Positions 1 through 13,300 of a stretch of DNA of 64,000 bases are shown piece by piece. The stretch is from Gordionus sp. m RMFG-2023. Lineage: Eukaryota; Nematomorpha; Gordioida; Chordodea; Parachordodidae. Positions within the stretch are counted from its first letter, which is position 1. Every line of letters starts with the position of its first letter. A model generated the notes under the pieces. That model did not search any database. It saw only the letters and a program-made list of their open reading frames with translations, and had not been told where the DNA came from. The DNA lies in NCBI RefSeq assembly GCF_954871325.1, contig NC_088779.1, positions 1,924,846 through 1,988,845 on the forward strand, written 5' to 3'. Both the position numbers and the translations under genes were made by a program.

Positions 1-1220
1 TAATTTTATGAACATATTTTGAATAAAAGAAAAATAATTCTGCTATTGTGCAGTGTGAGACATCTGATAGATCCAGTGTTGTAGACAAGGTATGTGAGAG
101 GGGGGGGGGCTAAAACCCCCTCCATAGAAAATATGATTAGGTAAAATTTCGTGTTTGCATAATACCTTTATATTGATATCTAGAAGAAGAAGAAAATTGC
201 TTTGATTTTTTATGAAAAAATATATATTAAATCCTGTCGAAGATATGACTTTTATTGACACAAATCGTGTCACAAATTGCAACTGTATAAATAGAATGAG
301 ATTATTAGACAAAAAATAAAAAGAATAAGTACTATGTTGTTCATGGAAAAAGGGTACTATGAGTTTGAAAGAGGACAGACGAAACGCTAAATAATAAAAC
401 CAAAGTTCAAAATAGAATAAGAATAAGAATTAAGACAAGATAGGGCGCGGTCATAAAATTAAAATCTAGGTTTCATAAGCCATTTTTGTACTTTGTTTTT
501 TTTACACCAAAAATAGAAATACTTTGGATAAGGGAGTGAAAGGGAAGGGGTGATTTCCTGGTGATAGCTCAACCATTTAATCTTACACTGCACTTAGATC
601 TGAGTAAATCTATTATAGTGTCATAGAATGACTCCTTCTCGCTCGAAAATTTCCCCAAAATCAAAACTTTTTTGCTAAGCAAGATGATCAAATGTTGCTT
701 AAATCCGCTAACAATATTTTGTAAAAAAAAAAATTTCAAATAAATCTTTAGGTATCAGAAAATATTTCAAGCAATCATTTTTGCTCATTCAAATCTTTGC
801 TTAAAATTTAGTTCTCTGAAGATTTCTCGAACAAAACGTGGAGAATCCGTAACATCACCAACCCGAACCCAATTAGAAAGGTCTTGTTATTAAGGCCAAA
901 AAGATAAATAAATATAAAACTTTGGAAAACTTCATTTTTACTCCAATTGCCACATCCACCTATAAAAATTTTCCCTTCAACACCTCTCTTTTTTAAAAAA
1001 AACTTTGGCCCATAAAATACGAATCTCCAAAGAATGATTTATCACCCCCACCCACCCTCTCCCTTCACCCATTTTTACATAATTTTGCATTTAATATCGT
1101 ATTTTTTTTTGATATTATATTATTCAAATATTAAAATGCAAATTCGAAATACAGATAGAAATAAAACAAAATGTTAATTAAAGGAGCATAAATGTGAACG
1201 AGGGTGGGAACGTATAATAC
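1..1220. other. Downstream intron of the zfh1 gene, no feature
   Basis: AT-rich sequence after the exon 7 donor. I scanned the minus strand for Cys-x2-Cys finger codons and found none. It contains a run of ten G at about 100-109 and a T8A8 tract near its right end. Confidence 0.5.
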
Positions 1221-1325
1221 CGTTTATATCGTTGTTCTCTTGGGAGGAATGGTTGTTGATTGGAGGTGGCGGGCGATTAAAGACTCGCAGGTGCTTCCAA
1301 GATTTACGCTTTCTCTTGATCGAAC
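1221..1325 (-). CDS. zfh1: zfh1 exon 7 with basic [12 protein letters not shown] block
   Basis: Acceptor aactaag|GT-TCG and donor AACG|GTATTA. In phase with exon 6 it reads (G)[17 protein letters not shown] followed by a Pro-rich stretch [11 protein letters not shown] basic KRxRKSWK-type block lies ahead of the C-terminal finger cluster in zfh1/ZEB proteins as I recall them, so the missing C-terminal fingers should follow left of the window. The acceptor has an A-run instead of a pyrimidine tract next to it, which makes the exact acceptor a little uncertain. Confidence 0.68.
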
Positions 1326-4300
1326 CTTAGTTTTTTTTAAAAAAAACATCCAATTTCAAATTAATTTTATTGAATAATTAAATAGCACATATGTTTAATC
1401 GAATAATTTATATCGGCATTTTGAACCGCAACATATGTTCATCGGGAACCAATTTTATAATTTTGGGAAACTGGGACTGAAAAAACGATTCCACAAAACA
1501 AATTGTGGAATTATGGTAATGAAGCAAATTTACAAATATTGGTTCAAAATTTTGCGTGATTCATTCTTAGAGGGATTTTTTTCGATTATTTTTTTTTTCT
1601 CTTTAGCTTTCACCTTTTCTGGTGGTAAGCTCCTTCAACATCTCTCTCCACCATATGTTATTTGTGCTATCTCTTTTATCTAATTTATACTTCTTTATAT
1701 TGGCTCTAACTTTATGGCCCCATTGAAGTTTTGGCCTTCCTCTTTTACGTTTGCCCAACACTTCCAAACTCTCAACCTTATTTCCTATGTAGTTCATAGG
1801 CCTTCTCATTGTGTGCCCATACCATCTAAGTCTGTTTACCATTAACTTATTAATGGGCACTACCTTTAAACTACTTAGTATTCTTGTACTGCGCACTTTA
1901 TCCTTTCTTGTTACCCCAGCATTCTCATCTCCATAGTTTGTAGACTTCTCTCGTCTGATTCTTTGGTTGGCCATGATTCCGAACTATATAGAATAGTTGG
2001 TTGTACTATGGAACTGTAAATTTTTCCCTTTAATTTGTGTGGGATTCTTTTGTCAAATAGCACTCCAGATAAAGATCTCCACTTTAACCACCCTTTAATT
2101 TTACTCCTTATCTCTTTTTCTATTGTGCCGTTAGTTTGTATAGTGGAGCCCAAATATTTGCAGCTTTCAATTGCCGATATCTGCCATTCATTTATATCAA
2201 TACTCTCTGTTTCATCTCCTCCTATCACCATATACTCCGTCTTTTCTCTATTTACTTTTAGTCCGTGCTTTTCTAGGATATTTATCCAACTCACTGATCT
2301 TTCTTTCATTTCATCCTTGGATTCGGCAAGTATCACTACGATTATTTTATGACCACATTTTAAGAGTTTGGAATCAGATTCCTTCGCAACTGAGTCGAGA
2401 ACTCAATTTTGAAGTTCTCAGCTCTCATTATAAAGCAGAAATTATTCCCGGAAAGATCTTATAAATTCACATAATATTCATTTATTTTGAGATAAAAAAA
2501 AATATGCTACATTCGTGTGTATACCTTGTGCCGAATCGTCCGGAACGCTATTAGCTGTTTGAGGCTCTCTTGAGCGTTTATTTGGCGGATTCGAGCAGTC
2601 CAGAGTATCGATGGAATCGTAGAAGTGAGGTTTAGGAATGGTTTCTTTGTGGTGAAACGAGGATGGTTGATTACTGTTCGCGCTTTTCTGAATTGTTTAG
2701 TTTTTAATTTATATTATAAACACAATAAATAATGACCTATATACCAGACGCGCGCGATACAAAAAGTAACGGTATCGATCTATACCTTTTATTTTTTGTA
2801 AATGGGCGCAGAGGAAAATATTGGGCTCCGCCATAACTGTTTATTTGAACTCCTGATACAATTTTTAAATATTCCTCTTCATAGAGCCTATATTAATAAA
2901 TTCCCTTTTTCTTTTTTCTTGTGGAAGTATCTTGATTAGGGTTGGGTAAATTCAAATATGTTAAATTTTTGAAAATTTTCTAAAATCATAATTTAATGCT
3001 TAAAACAAAGCACTGGCGGGGCTCTGCCCAAAGTACCCCGTGGGCCTCATCACCCGCCTACGATAAAAAAAGAAGAATGGGAAAACTGGTGCAATTCCGT
3101 AAAAATTTAAAATAGCTTATTTACATTTATTAAAGTTCCGTAAGTTTGTAGAAGAGAGCTATTAAGATTAGGTCCCCTAAACTATTCGATATCCCCAGCT
3201 AACTAAATCTTTGTATCAACATTTGGGATTGGACTCACTCAAGAAATAATGATAAGGAAATGAAGGAGCAACAAACTGTGTCACAAAATAAACCTACTCC
3301 ACATAACCAGGAACCTTTAGATGAGGGGGAGGGTTTTTAATGACTTGGGGGAGAACTTTCGAGAATAAACATGTAAGGAAAAAAAATAAACAACTACATG
3401 TTTACTTTAAAATTCGAAAGCATTTTTTTAATGCCGCAAAAATTTTTATTTATTTATATTTAATTTTTTTTTAAAAAATAAAGTGTGGTATCTCTATGAT
3501 ATATCATCGCTTGAGAATTAGATTATTCCATCTCCAATTATTGCAATTTTAAAAATTAAGTTTCTAATATTTTAAATAGGATAATTAAACCATATATTAA
3601 CTATAATTAAATTAATAAATATTTCGGATTTTTTTAAAGTGGATATGGAATAACCTAATTCTAAGGCGACGATATACCGAGGCAGTGGCACTCAAAGGAC
3701 TGTTCAATTCGGAGTTGTTAAAATACAGATACTGTATCGTATCTGTTTGTACCGTATTAAACCTATTGAAAATTTATCGCGACTATAATTGTGTTGTACC
3801 TGTCGATTTGTAATTGACATTTATGGACGTTTTCCAATATATTTACCAGAAGAAAATGAATGATAGATTTTTAATTTTCTTTGTTTGATTTTAAAACATT
3901 TTTTTTTTATATTTTACTATCAAATTCATAAAAAATAAAGATTTGAATGAATATTGAGGTATATAACTAGGATCATGTGAAATATTGGGTTTTGATTAGT
4001 GTTGTTAAAGGGCTAACTCAAAATTTTAGCCAGAAAAATATTGCCTAAGCTTCTAGATTTGGCTAATAGATGTCCAAACCTTTGTACCGTCTATAAACAA
4101 AATTTTTAGGCCTGCATAAGTATGTTTTTGAATAAAATATTGAGTTAGCCGTTTTTAAAAAATCGCTCAAATAAGAGCCGTTTAACAAAGCTAGTGTTGA
4201 TAATATGCAATCTAGTATCGTTTTACATCCATAAAACGTAATCTAAGTTAATAAAATATTCTTTTTCGAGGGTGTACAGGTATAAAGATTACATTTATTT

Positions 4301-7300
4301 CAAAAAGTATCTCTTACAAAATTTAAGATAAAAAAAAAATAATAATAATAAATTTATTTGCACTGACCCCGTAATCGTTGAAAAAATTTCGATTTTCCGA
4401 ATCGCTCTTCATCTTTTTGAACGATAAATCCAGAGGTCCGTTTTCGCTGTCGGATTCGTCATTTTCCTGGTCAAATCTATCCACCCTACCCAAACCTCGG
4501 TCTCCGCCATATCGATTATCCTCGTTTCCGCCATTTTCTTCTTCGTCAATACTGCTTTCGTAATTGATGGGAATGGGATCTTGAAAATTACGTCTGTTTG
4601 GTGGGAAGAAAAAGGGCGCCAAGTAGGGTAGTGCTAAGGTGGGGGCAAGAGGTGGTGGCGGGTAAAATGGATGGTGGGGAGGCAGCATCGGGTGCATCAG
4701 AGGGGGTAGTGGACGGGCCAGGTATTGGTGGTAGAGATCTGCGAGCGTTTCCGCCCTAAAGGACGCATTATAAGAAGCGCTAGCGGAAACGCCGTGTGGC
4801 AAAAGTGATAAGGAATTAGATGCGTGAGAAGGGGAGCGAGATGAGTTTTCGGTGTTTGTGGGCAAAGTTTTTCGATGATCGCTATTAGCGGTATTATTTT
4901 CTCTATTAGCGTAAATATTGGCGGATAAAAAGCTGTTTTTTTGTGGAGTATTATCATGAGGAGAGTGATGGTTGCTGAATCTGAATGTTTGTTGATTGTG
5001 AATATTTTGCTGTTGATTCTGTTGATGCTGCTGGTATAGATAGTAGGAATAATAGAAACGCTGCCACCATTGCATAGGCGACGAACACGAGGACAACGAA
5101 TCAGAAGGCGCGATCGCACTATTGAGTCTTGCGATATTATTTTCATCGCCATCCTCGCCATTCGTTGAATCGGAATCCGCGTTGGCTTCTGTCGCGCCTC
5201 CCATCCCTGGCCCATTATAACGGGCGGTAGGGCTGCGCGAATAGACGGGATAACTGGCGGTGGTTGGCGATGCGTTCATCGAAAAAGGGGGTTCTTTATG
5301 AGAACCTATAGCGTCTGCAAAAAAAAAACGAGGAAAAAAAAATATAAAAATTAAATTTTTGGTGATATTTCCACCACTTCCAAGATCACCCAACAACTGT
5401 AAGATTTGACTCTCGAAACCAAGAATTTTTAACATTAAATAATAGGACCGAGTTATTTTGGATTTTTTTCCTTGTGGATTTCGAAACCGTTTTGAAAAGA
5501 TTCAAAGCGGCTAGCCCAAAGGAGCAGGGTGACGTAACTACGATGGGGACAAAGTGGTCAACACCGTTCAGGCAAGATTATTTTTGGCGTTTTAATGACC
5601 CGGCCCCGAGAAGAGGGGTTAAAGGGGCAAGGTGGTCTAAGAAAAACGAAATTTAAATTTTAAAAAAATGGGGTGTGTGAAATAAATCACGATAATTATC
5701 ATTTCCAACATAAATGACAGAAAATATCAATTCTAAGTAGTAAATTATTTTGTTTTTTTTTTTAAAATAAATAATTGTTCATCCTTTTTCATATTTTATT
5801 GTAAAGCTATTTTTTGTCCAGGAATCCTGGGACAACGAATCATGATAGTTTGAAGAACCTTTTTGCCAGAAAGGTGATTCCGCAATCAAATCGCCGGCTT
5901 TAGAAAAGCTTCTTACTTAGATTTATTTGATATATATAATGCCGTCAAAATTCTGGAAATGATTTAGGCCCTGATCTAAACACATGTTCTAGAAAAATAA
6001 TCCTACTAGGTAGGAAATATGATTTTTATTTTAAAAAAAAAACTGAGAGACACTAATAGCACATTATAAGTGGGGAAGGGGAGGCGTTAAAAAGGATACT
6101 CTAAAATCAAATCTTAATCACTTTAACAAATATTATATATAAAAAATAAGAGATTTCTCTTAAATATAATTGGGTAGCCAGCCGATTTATTTTGGTTAAA
6201 ACTAAGCCTATTTTTACTGGCTAAGGGTAAGTTTAAGCTTATTTAGCTTGGCTAAACTTAAGCCGATTTTGATTGGTAAAGGCTAATCTTACGCTGATTT
6301 TGATTGGTTAACGCTATGCATTATTATAAATTTAATAAAAATGTAATTCAGTTGTCACACTCGATATTTTAAAACTTTTCCAAGATAAAGATCATTTATA
6401 AATAATTTTTATTTTTTTGACACGATGCCAGTTTTACTTTAATGCCATTTTAAAGTCCTAGATAGTACAAAAATTCCCTGGATAAGAAGACACTGGATAA
6501 AAATACCCAAGAAGAAAACCACCAAAAAAATAATTAGACGCTTAAGAAGGTGAGCACTTTTTAAATTGCCCTGTCAATTAATTTTTTTTTCTTCTAAAAT
6601 TGGAATATTTTTGCCCAAGGTCTTTTTCTCGACTGTCCATATTTTCTTTAAAATTGCGCATTTTTTAGATTCTGCAAAAGATGCTGGAATTGGACTAGTA
6701 TAAATCTACGCCTGATAAACTTGCTAATTTACCAACATCAAACAAACGATGGGGGGGGGGAGTAAAATTTAAAAAAATTTGGCTCAGGGACATCGCTAAG
6801 ATGGGCTAAATTTATATCGAGGTTCGCCATTTCTTCTAGGGAACCAATCAAAGAGAGTAAACCACTCCATTGGATAGAATCGAGTGGCCGGTCAAAAACT
6901 AACATCTTTGCCTCGAGACTTTAGCCAAAAAATGGCGCAACCCAGAAACAGGGGAGAATCGAACGCGCCTCAAGATTTAGGCAATCAGATGAGAACACCA
7001 ATAATGCTGTTCTAATTTTTTTTATTCTCCTTATTAAATTATAGAAAAAAAAGATGCATGTTACATAAAAAATACTCTTCCTCTAAAAAAATAAAAATAA
7101 ATTAATCAATTTTTCTTTCTTACAAATTTAAAATTTTTAAAAAGGAGTATAATTACAATGTGCAAAAAAATAATAATTTCATCTTAAAAATTGAGGTTCT
7201 TTTAGTGTGTCTTTGAGAAAGAATTTTTTTTAAAAAAAAAGCATTTTTCAAGGTTGACATATAATATTTTTATCTTTTTCAAAATCTTTCCTTCAAAAAA

Positions 7301-10300
7301 AAAAAATTAACACAAGAGTTTATAAAATTATTACAACAAAAAATAAAAAAACATAACATTATATTTAAGAATTCAACTTATGCCAAGTCGCATTCGCTAC
7401 CCTTTATTAAGGCGCACCTTGAAATTGGGGTACGCGAACGCTCGCCTTCGCCGCTCCTCATCCCGAATGGCGTAGAGGAATTAGGTAGCAAAGATAACTA
7501 TGACGATAGCAAGAAAAAATCCTAAAGGGAAATCAAGATACCTTATAATATTACCTTTTCTCCTTAATTATTTTCGTAAATTCTTTCTGGCGGGGTGGTG
7601 GTATTATTTAGTAACATCTCAGTGGGTTTCGGGATTCTGGAATACTGTACATGGCATCAAAAACAAAGTAAGAATGGATGATGCGCAGAAAAACTTAAAG
7701 CGTTACAAAGAAAAGGTTCGGGGTCTGCTGGTAGAGCACGCGCACATTGGTTAAAAATGTTCACGCCTGCCCGGCCACCCACTCACCCCAATAAAAAAAT
7801 TAACGTGCCGGACAACCCTAGCCGCCCATTGTTTAAATGATATTTTAGACCCTCCCTCCTATTGGGATAAAAACCCAATCCTATTCGACGGGAGTGTCCG
7901 ATTATATAGGATTCCCCGAATCTTAAAAGAATATTATAGGGGAGGGAGTTGGTAAATAGGAGGGGATAGTTAATTTCGAATTGTCCTCCGAATGATTGTG
8001 CTCTCACGCAGAAGCGGTAAATGCTTACGCGCCTGGCCTCGGAAAAGAAACACTGGGGTCTTAAGCAGTGGGGTAAAAACTCCGCTGGATATACCCATGC
8101 CTGGCAAAGATATTATGCTTCATTATCCTATGGGCCAATTAATGAATGAACGACATTTTAGGCGAATCGCATACCCATATTTCAAAAAATCGAAGGGGGA
8201 TAGATTTGGTATTTTTTTTTTTATATTCCCTTCCTTTTTAATCTTTTAAAAATCGATATTTTCAAAATATAATATAAGTATATTTTTAAAAAAAAAAATT
8301 AATCCTAATTTTCTTTCGATCTTATTTCGCGAAACATATACGATATTACATATTTAATTTTTTTTTTTTATTTTTACGTGTTTACGAATTTTTTAAATAT
8401 TTTTTATTTTATTTTTAAAAAAAAAAATGAAGTCGTATGTCAAATTAGTTGATCGATGTCAATTACAATTACTCTTAGACGCGTTTTCCGCTGGACCGGA
8501 TCGAATTCGTCCTAAATCTTTCTGGGCGGGACGGAATTTATAATATTTATTTTATCGTTGCCCTTTCTCTTATATTTTATTATTATTCTGTTTCTATCTT
8601 TTCCATCTACAAACTGGGAAATTTAATCAATTTTTTAAAAAAATTATATTATTAATTATTATACCGTTTTCGGTCTTGACGGGGGTGGGAACGGACGACG
8701 ACGAAGTCGATGTGGTATTTTTAAGCTTAGAAACGCATTTTTTGCTGGTCATGTGACTGCTATAGGAACCGGAGTGAGAAAATCGTTTATAGCAAATATT
8801 GCACTGAAAAGGCTTTTCGCCAGAATGAATACGGAGGTGTTCCTAGAGAATTATTTTAAAAAATTTTTTAATCGACCAATCTAATCCAGGAATAAATCAG
8901 CTGATCTGACCGTAAACTCAAAATCCCTAGTAATTTTCACGAGACGAAAAGGTTTGTTTTTTAAAAAATAAATTAATGATCAATTAATCAGATTAAAGAA
9001 ATGATTCACGATCATGTGAATTAATAATATGGCAAGAGAGAGATATCCTTTCTTTAAAAAAAATGTTTCTTTATTTCTTAACTTAATATAATATAAATTC
9101 CAGAATGGTCACCTTTAGGTGATGCTTGAATTTAAACGCTTTCTCGCATTGATTGCACTGAAATTTTCGGAGGATTGCACTTTCGTTATGACTGATCATG
9201 TGTCTTTGAAGGCGGTAAATATTAGCGAACACTTTCCCGCATACCTGCGCGCGTTAAATTCAATACAAAAAAAACGTAATTTTTTTTAAAAAAAGAAGTT
9301 CCATAATATTTTCTTGAAAATATCGAGGGCTGGAATGTACTCTAGGGTATTTCGGTTAACATACATATAACTCGAATAATCGGATTGGCTAGCCGTATCA
9401 CGTCACCGAACAGGTGGACGCTTAAATAGCCATTCGAAAACTGGTTATAATTCTCATTTTAGGAAAGCAAAATAAAACCGGGGTATTGAAAGTTATTCAA
9501 AATAATCGCCCAAAAATAGAAATAATACCTCGCACGTTTGACTAACGGGAGAGTGCAAGGCTAGATGCTTATCGAGTTGCGTCTTGGAACCGAAATAGAG
9601 ATTGCACTTGGGACAATAATTGTGGTAGGATTTGGATACGAAGTAATTGTTGAAGGTCGTAGAGGAGAATCGCTGATGAGGGGAAGGGTTCGAAACTAAG
9701 GGGAAGGAGAGCGGCGGCCGTTCATTAACGGCTCGTCCGTTGGGTAGAGAGAGGCGGGTATTGTTGTTGGACGAGGAGGAAGCTGAAAAATTTGAACAAA
9801 AAAAGAAAGAAATATTACTATTACGTACGCGCCACCTTGACACCAAGCTGTCAATTAGGATTAATTCTAAATATTTAATCAATGAGACGTAAACGTCAAT
9901 ATAAAAAAGATGGTTTTAAACAGAACACGGTGATTGTCTTGACAAGACATTTTGGTGTATGATAGAAATATCCTGAAATCTGATAAAACTCATCTGCCAA
10001 CAAGAAATCAATTTCGGAAGAATTTTTCGATAGGGTTTAGAGAACCGGGAAAAATAATTCAAAAGCAAGAAATACACAAAAATTGAAAAATTTCGCCAAG
10101 TTATTTGTATCGGATATACGTAACGAAAAGTCAATAACGCGTATATTCGAATCAAATAAAGGCGAAAAATAATTGGCCTAATAATGGCCGCTTAGTCTTG
10201 GGAGGCTAAGGACGGGGTATTTCCGCTTTACATAAAATATATCATATTACTACAATACGCAAATTATTCGGAATTAATTGATACAATGAGTGAGCAGACG

Positions 10301-13300
10301 GTAAAAAAAAATTCATGAGCAAATTCTTATTTTATTTTTTTTTATAGCTTTTGCTATATAATGCTTAAAGTCTAAAGGTCGCTTTGGTAAAAAAAACCTT
10401 AGGGACAAAATTATTCAGATGTTTTCACGATAAATGGTTGTTCTATCTAGCTATTTAAAAGGTACAAAATCAAAAAAATATCCGATAAGTTAGCTCCAAA
10501 AATTGAGGTAAACACAAGATCGCTTAAGAGAAGTAAATCGGTTTTTACACGTAACCCGAATATCCGAAGAATCGAATAATTATTATTCGTAAAATCGAAT
10601 ACGAATAACGTGATTATTTGATATGTATTTCCGTACGTCTAATTAACGAGGAAGAAAAAATTTTTTCAAAAATATTCTATACAAAACTATAAAAAACTTG
10701 TTTTTTTGGTTCGTGAAATACGGAGATAGTTGGAGACAAAAAAGTATAATATTCTACTGACAAATTATTGTCAAAAAATATAGATAATTTTTTTAACTTA
10801 CAACGTCAATTTAAAAAATGATTGGTTTTTTTTTTAAAAAAATATATTTTTATATTTTAACACCTCAAAAAAATAATATAAAATGTCAATTATAACGCAA
10901 ATGACGTTAGGTATAAAACAGATAAATATTTTAACGAAAAGGTAAAATTCAAAATTACCTTGAATGACATTTCATACCTGTCAAAGGTAAAAAAAAAATT
11001 TTTTTTATTTTTTTAAATATTTTCTTTATTAAATTTGAGATAATTATTAACCGAAGATATGGGCATCGTGGGTTTCAAAAAAAAAATAGGTGGGGCAGTA
11101 TGAAATGGGGTTTTGTGGGTAATTCTTATCTCTCATATCATTTTTTTTAAAAAAAATTAGGTAGTCTATGTGGTTTATTTTTTTACTTTTATATTATTAT
11201 AGGTTCATAATACAGAATCAACCAAAAAAAACCACCATATGTTTATTTTATATATATATTTTATATAAAATATTTTTTTTTACAAATATATAAATATTAA
11301 TGTAATGAAATTTTAACGAAAAATGTAATCATTTTTAATTTTATAAACGTGAAAAAAAACGTGTGTGCATGTTTAACCTGAATCAGAAGAAAAATAGGCG
11401 AAAAGGGGAGAGAGGGGGGTAAGAGAATAAAAATATAAAATTATCTTTTTTCTGGAAGAGGAAAAATTATAAAAATTAACTATGGGGATCAGGGTTGCCA
11501 GGCCAAAATTTGGAATGGGTGGGTGGAGGTTGGGGGGAGAGGACTGGGTTACTAAATATACGAGAACGAGGCCGCGCCCTCATCTCCTCGCCCTCTTTTG
11601 AGGGCCCTCGGGGTGGGTTTTATCTCAGTCCAAACAGGGTTATAAATTTTGGATAGCCAGCAAATATATTCGGTTTTGAAATTATATCGTAATTCATAGC
11701 TAAATTTATTTATCGTAAAAGGTATAACCGTGATATGCAAACTGTAATATCATGTTCGGTAATAAAGGTATATTAGTTGATTTGATCAATTATCGTTGTT
11801 ATATATGTATAATTCACTTAGATAGACGTACAATGACAAAAAATGGTTTAAGAATCCCATTAAAAGTAAAACAGTAAAAATAATAGTTAATGATATATTT
11901 AAAATAATATTAATTATAATTTGAGTTTTGATTTGATTTTGAGTATTAATTAAATGACTAACTTCTTTATTAAGGTATTCATAAAATCGTTGGCAGGTTT
12001 ATAGTTTTGCTTTAGCTAAATGATGGTTTATTTTATTTTCAAGTGTGATAAATATTCAGACATTTATAAATAAGACCTTTGAAATCTTATTTCAATTCCA
12101 AATACTCCAATTTTGTTTTAAAAATAGTATATGCTTCGTATTAGACATTTCTGTTATAACACGACATCCTTAGATTGTAGTCATCCGATCAATTTCTGGG
12201 ATCGCACTCCATTCAATAACTCGCTTTGCCGAAGAATCGAATTCATAGTAACTTTTCATTAAGATTTTTTTTTTACCTCAAATGTTAATAAATTGATTGT
12301 CTTCGCACGAATTATTTAAAATGTAAAAACGGAATATAAGTAAGAGTTTTTCGTTAGATTGCCTTATACTAAAGTTTTTTTTAACACCAAAATAAATCTT
12401 ATCAGCACAGAATGCTGAAATATTATTTATTTTAAATCCGAATCTTGTTATGTCATTTAGAATTTTAACAATTCAATATTTACGCCTTTATCGTAAACTA
12501 TCTTACTGTTAATGAAAAATGTTTAGCTTTCCTTCTGTAAGAATTGAAAAAGGGTCAGTAATCTATTAGAATCTTCTATAATCATTTTTTTTAAAGATTT
12601 TGGTCTCAATACATTGATGATTACTTTGCTCGCTTTTGTTCCATCGCACATGCATTTTTCTTGTCCCGCATGTCAAAACATTTGCACTATCGGTATACAT
12701 ATTTTTTTTTGAATCGTAAATTGTGGACTGTATTTTTCAACGTGAAAACCACAATGATTAATGTGCATGAATGAAACTTAAAAGCCCGAAATCTGAGTAA
12801 ACGAAATTATAAAGTTTTGGGCTAGATTTTAGAAAATTTTAGAATTCGGGGGGGGGGGGGAGAAATGAGATATTTTTTGAAAATTAGGGTGACAATCCTG
12901 AAGGGGAGGAGTCTGTTTCTAAATGCCCCGAGAAGCCTCAAACTTGCCCCAGATTCGAGCACCGCTCAAATTAGGAGAATGATAATTAACAAAATATAAT
13001 TGTTTATCTACTTTTCGATTTTTGGGGGTGGAGGGGGGGGGGGGTAATATAAAATGAAATTTCCTTCCGTTCAAAAATGTTTCTTAAAAAAAATATATTT
13101 AATAATTTTAAATAAATTTTTGTGGGGACATTATTTATAATGATTTAGTTACGGAAAGAAAACAGCTCTGTCATCATCTACCTAATCTACCATCCAAAAT
13201 TGAGCAACTTCCCATGACATCTAATAACACCTAGACTGACGATGCTTTCAAAATAATGCATTTGAAAGCGTTGTTGAATACAAATCAGCTGAACCCGCAA

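Noticed and set aside
1435-2464. Plus-strand open frames over the minus-strand LINE relic
   Set aside because: Antisense shadows of the reverse transcriptase, except the last part (2347-2463), which I keep as a weak LINE candidate.
4697-5215. 172-codon minus-strand frame overlapping zfh1 exon 5
   Set aside because: A shadow frame of the GC-richer exon; exon phase and the PLDLS motif support the other frame.
5474-5656. Plus-strand 60-codon frame in the zfh1 intron as a gene
   Set aside because: It starts at GTG, carries internal repeated GGGRCAARGTGGTC words and matches no family, so it is more likely transposon debris.
6945-7010. Possible tRNA or tRNA-derived SINE (minus strand GTTCGATTC resembles a B box)
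   Set aside because: No complementary T-arm or acceptor stems and no convincing A box at the right distance.
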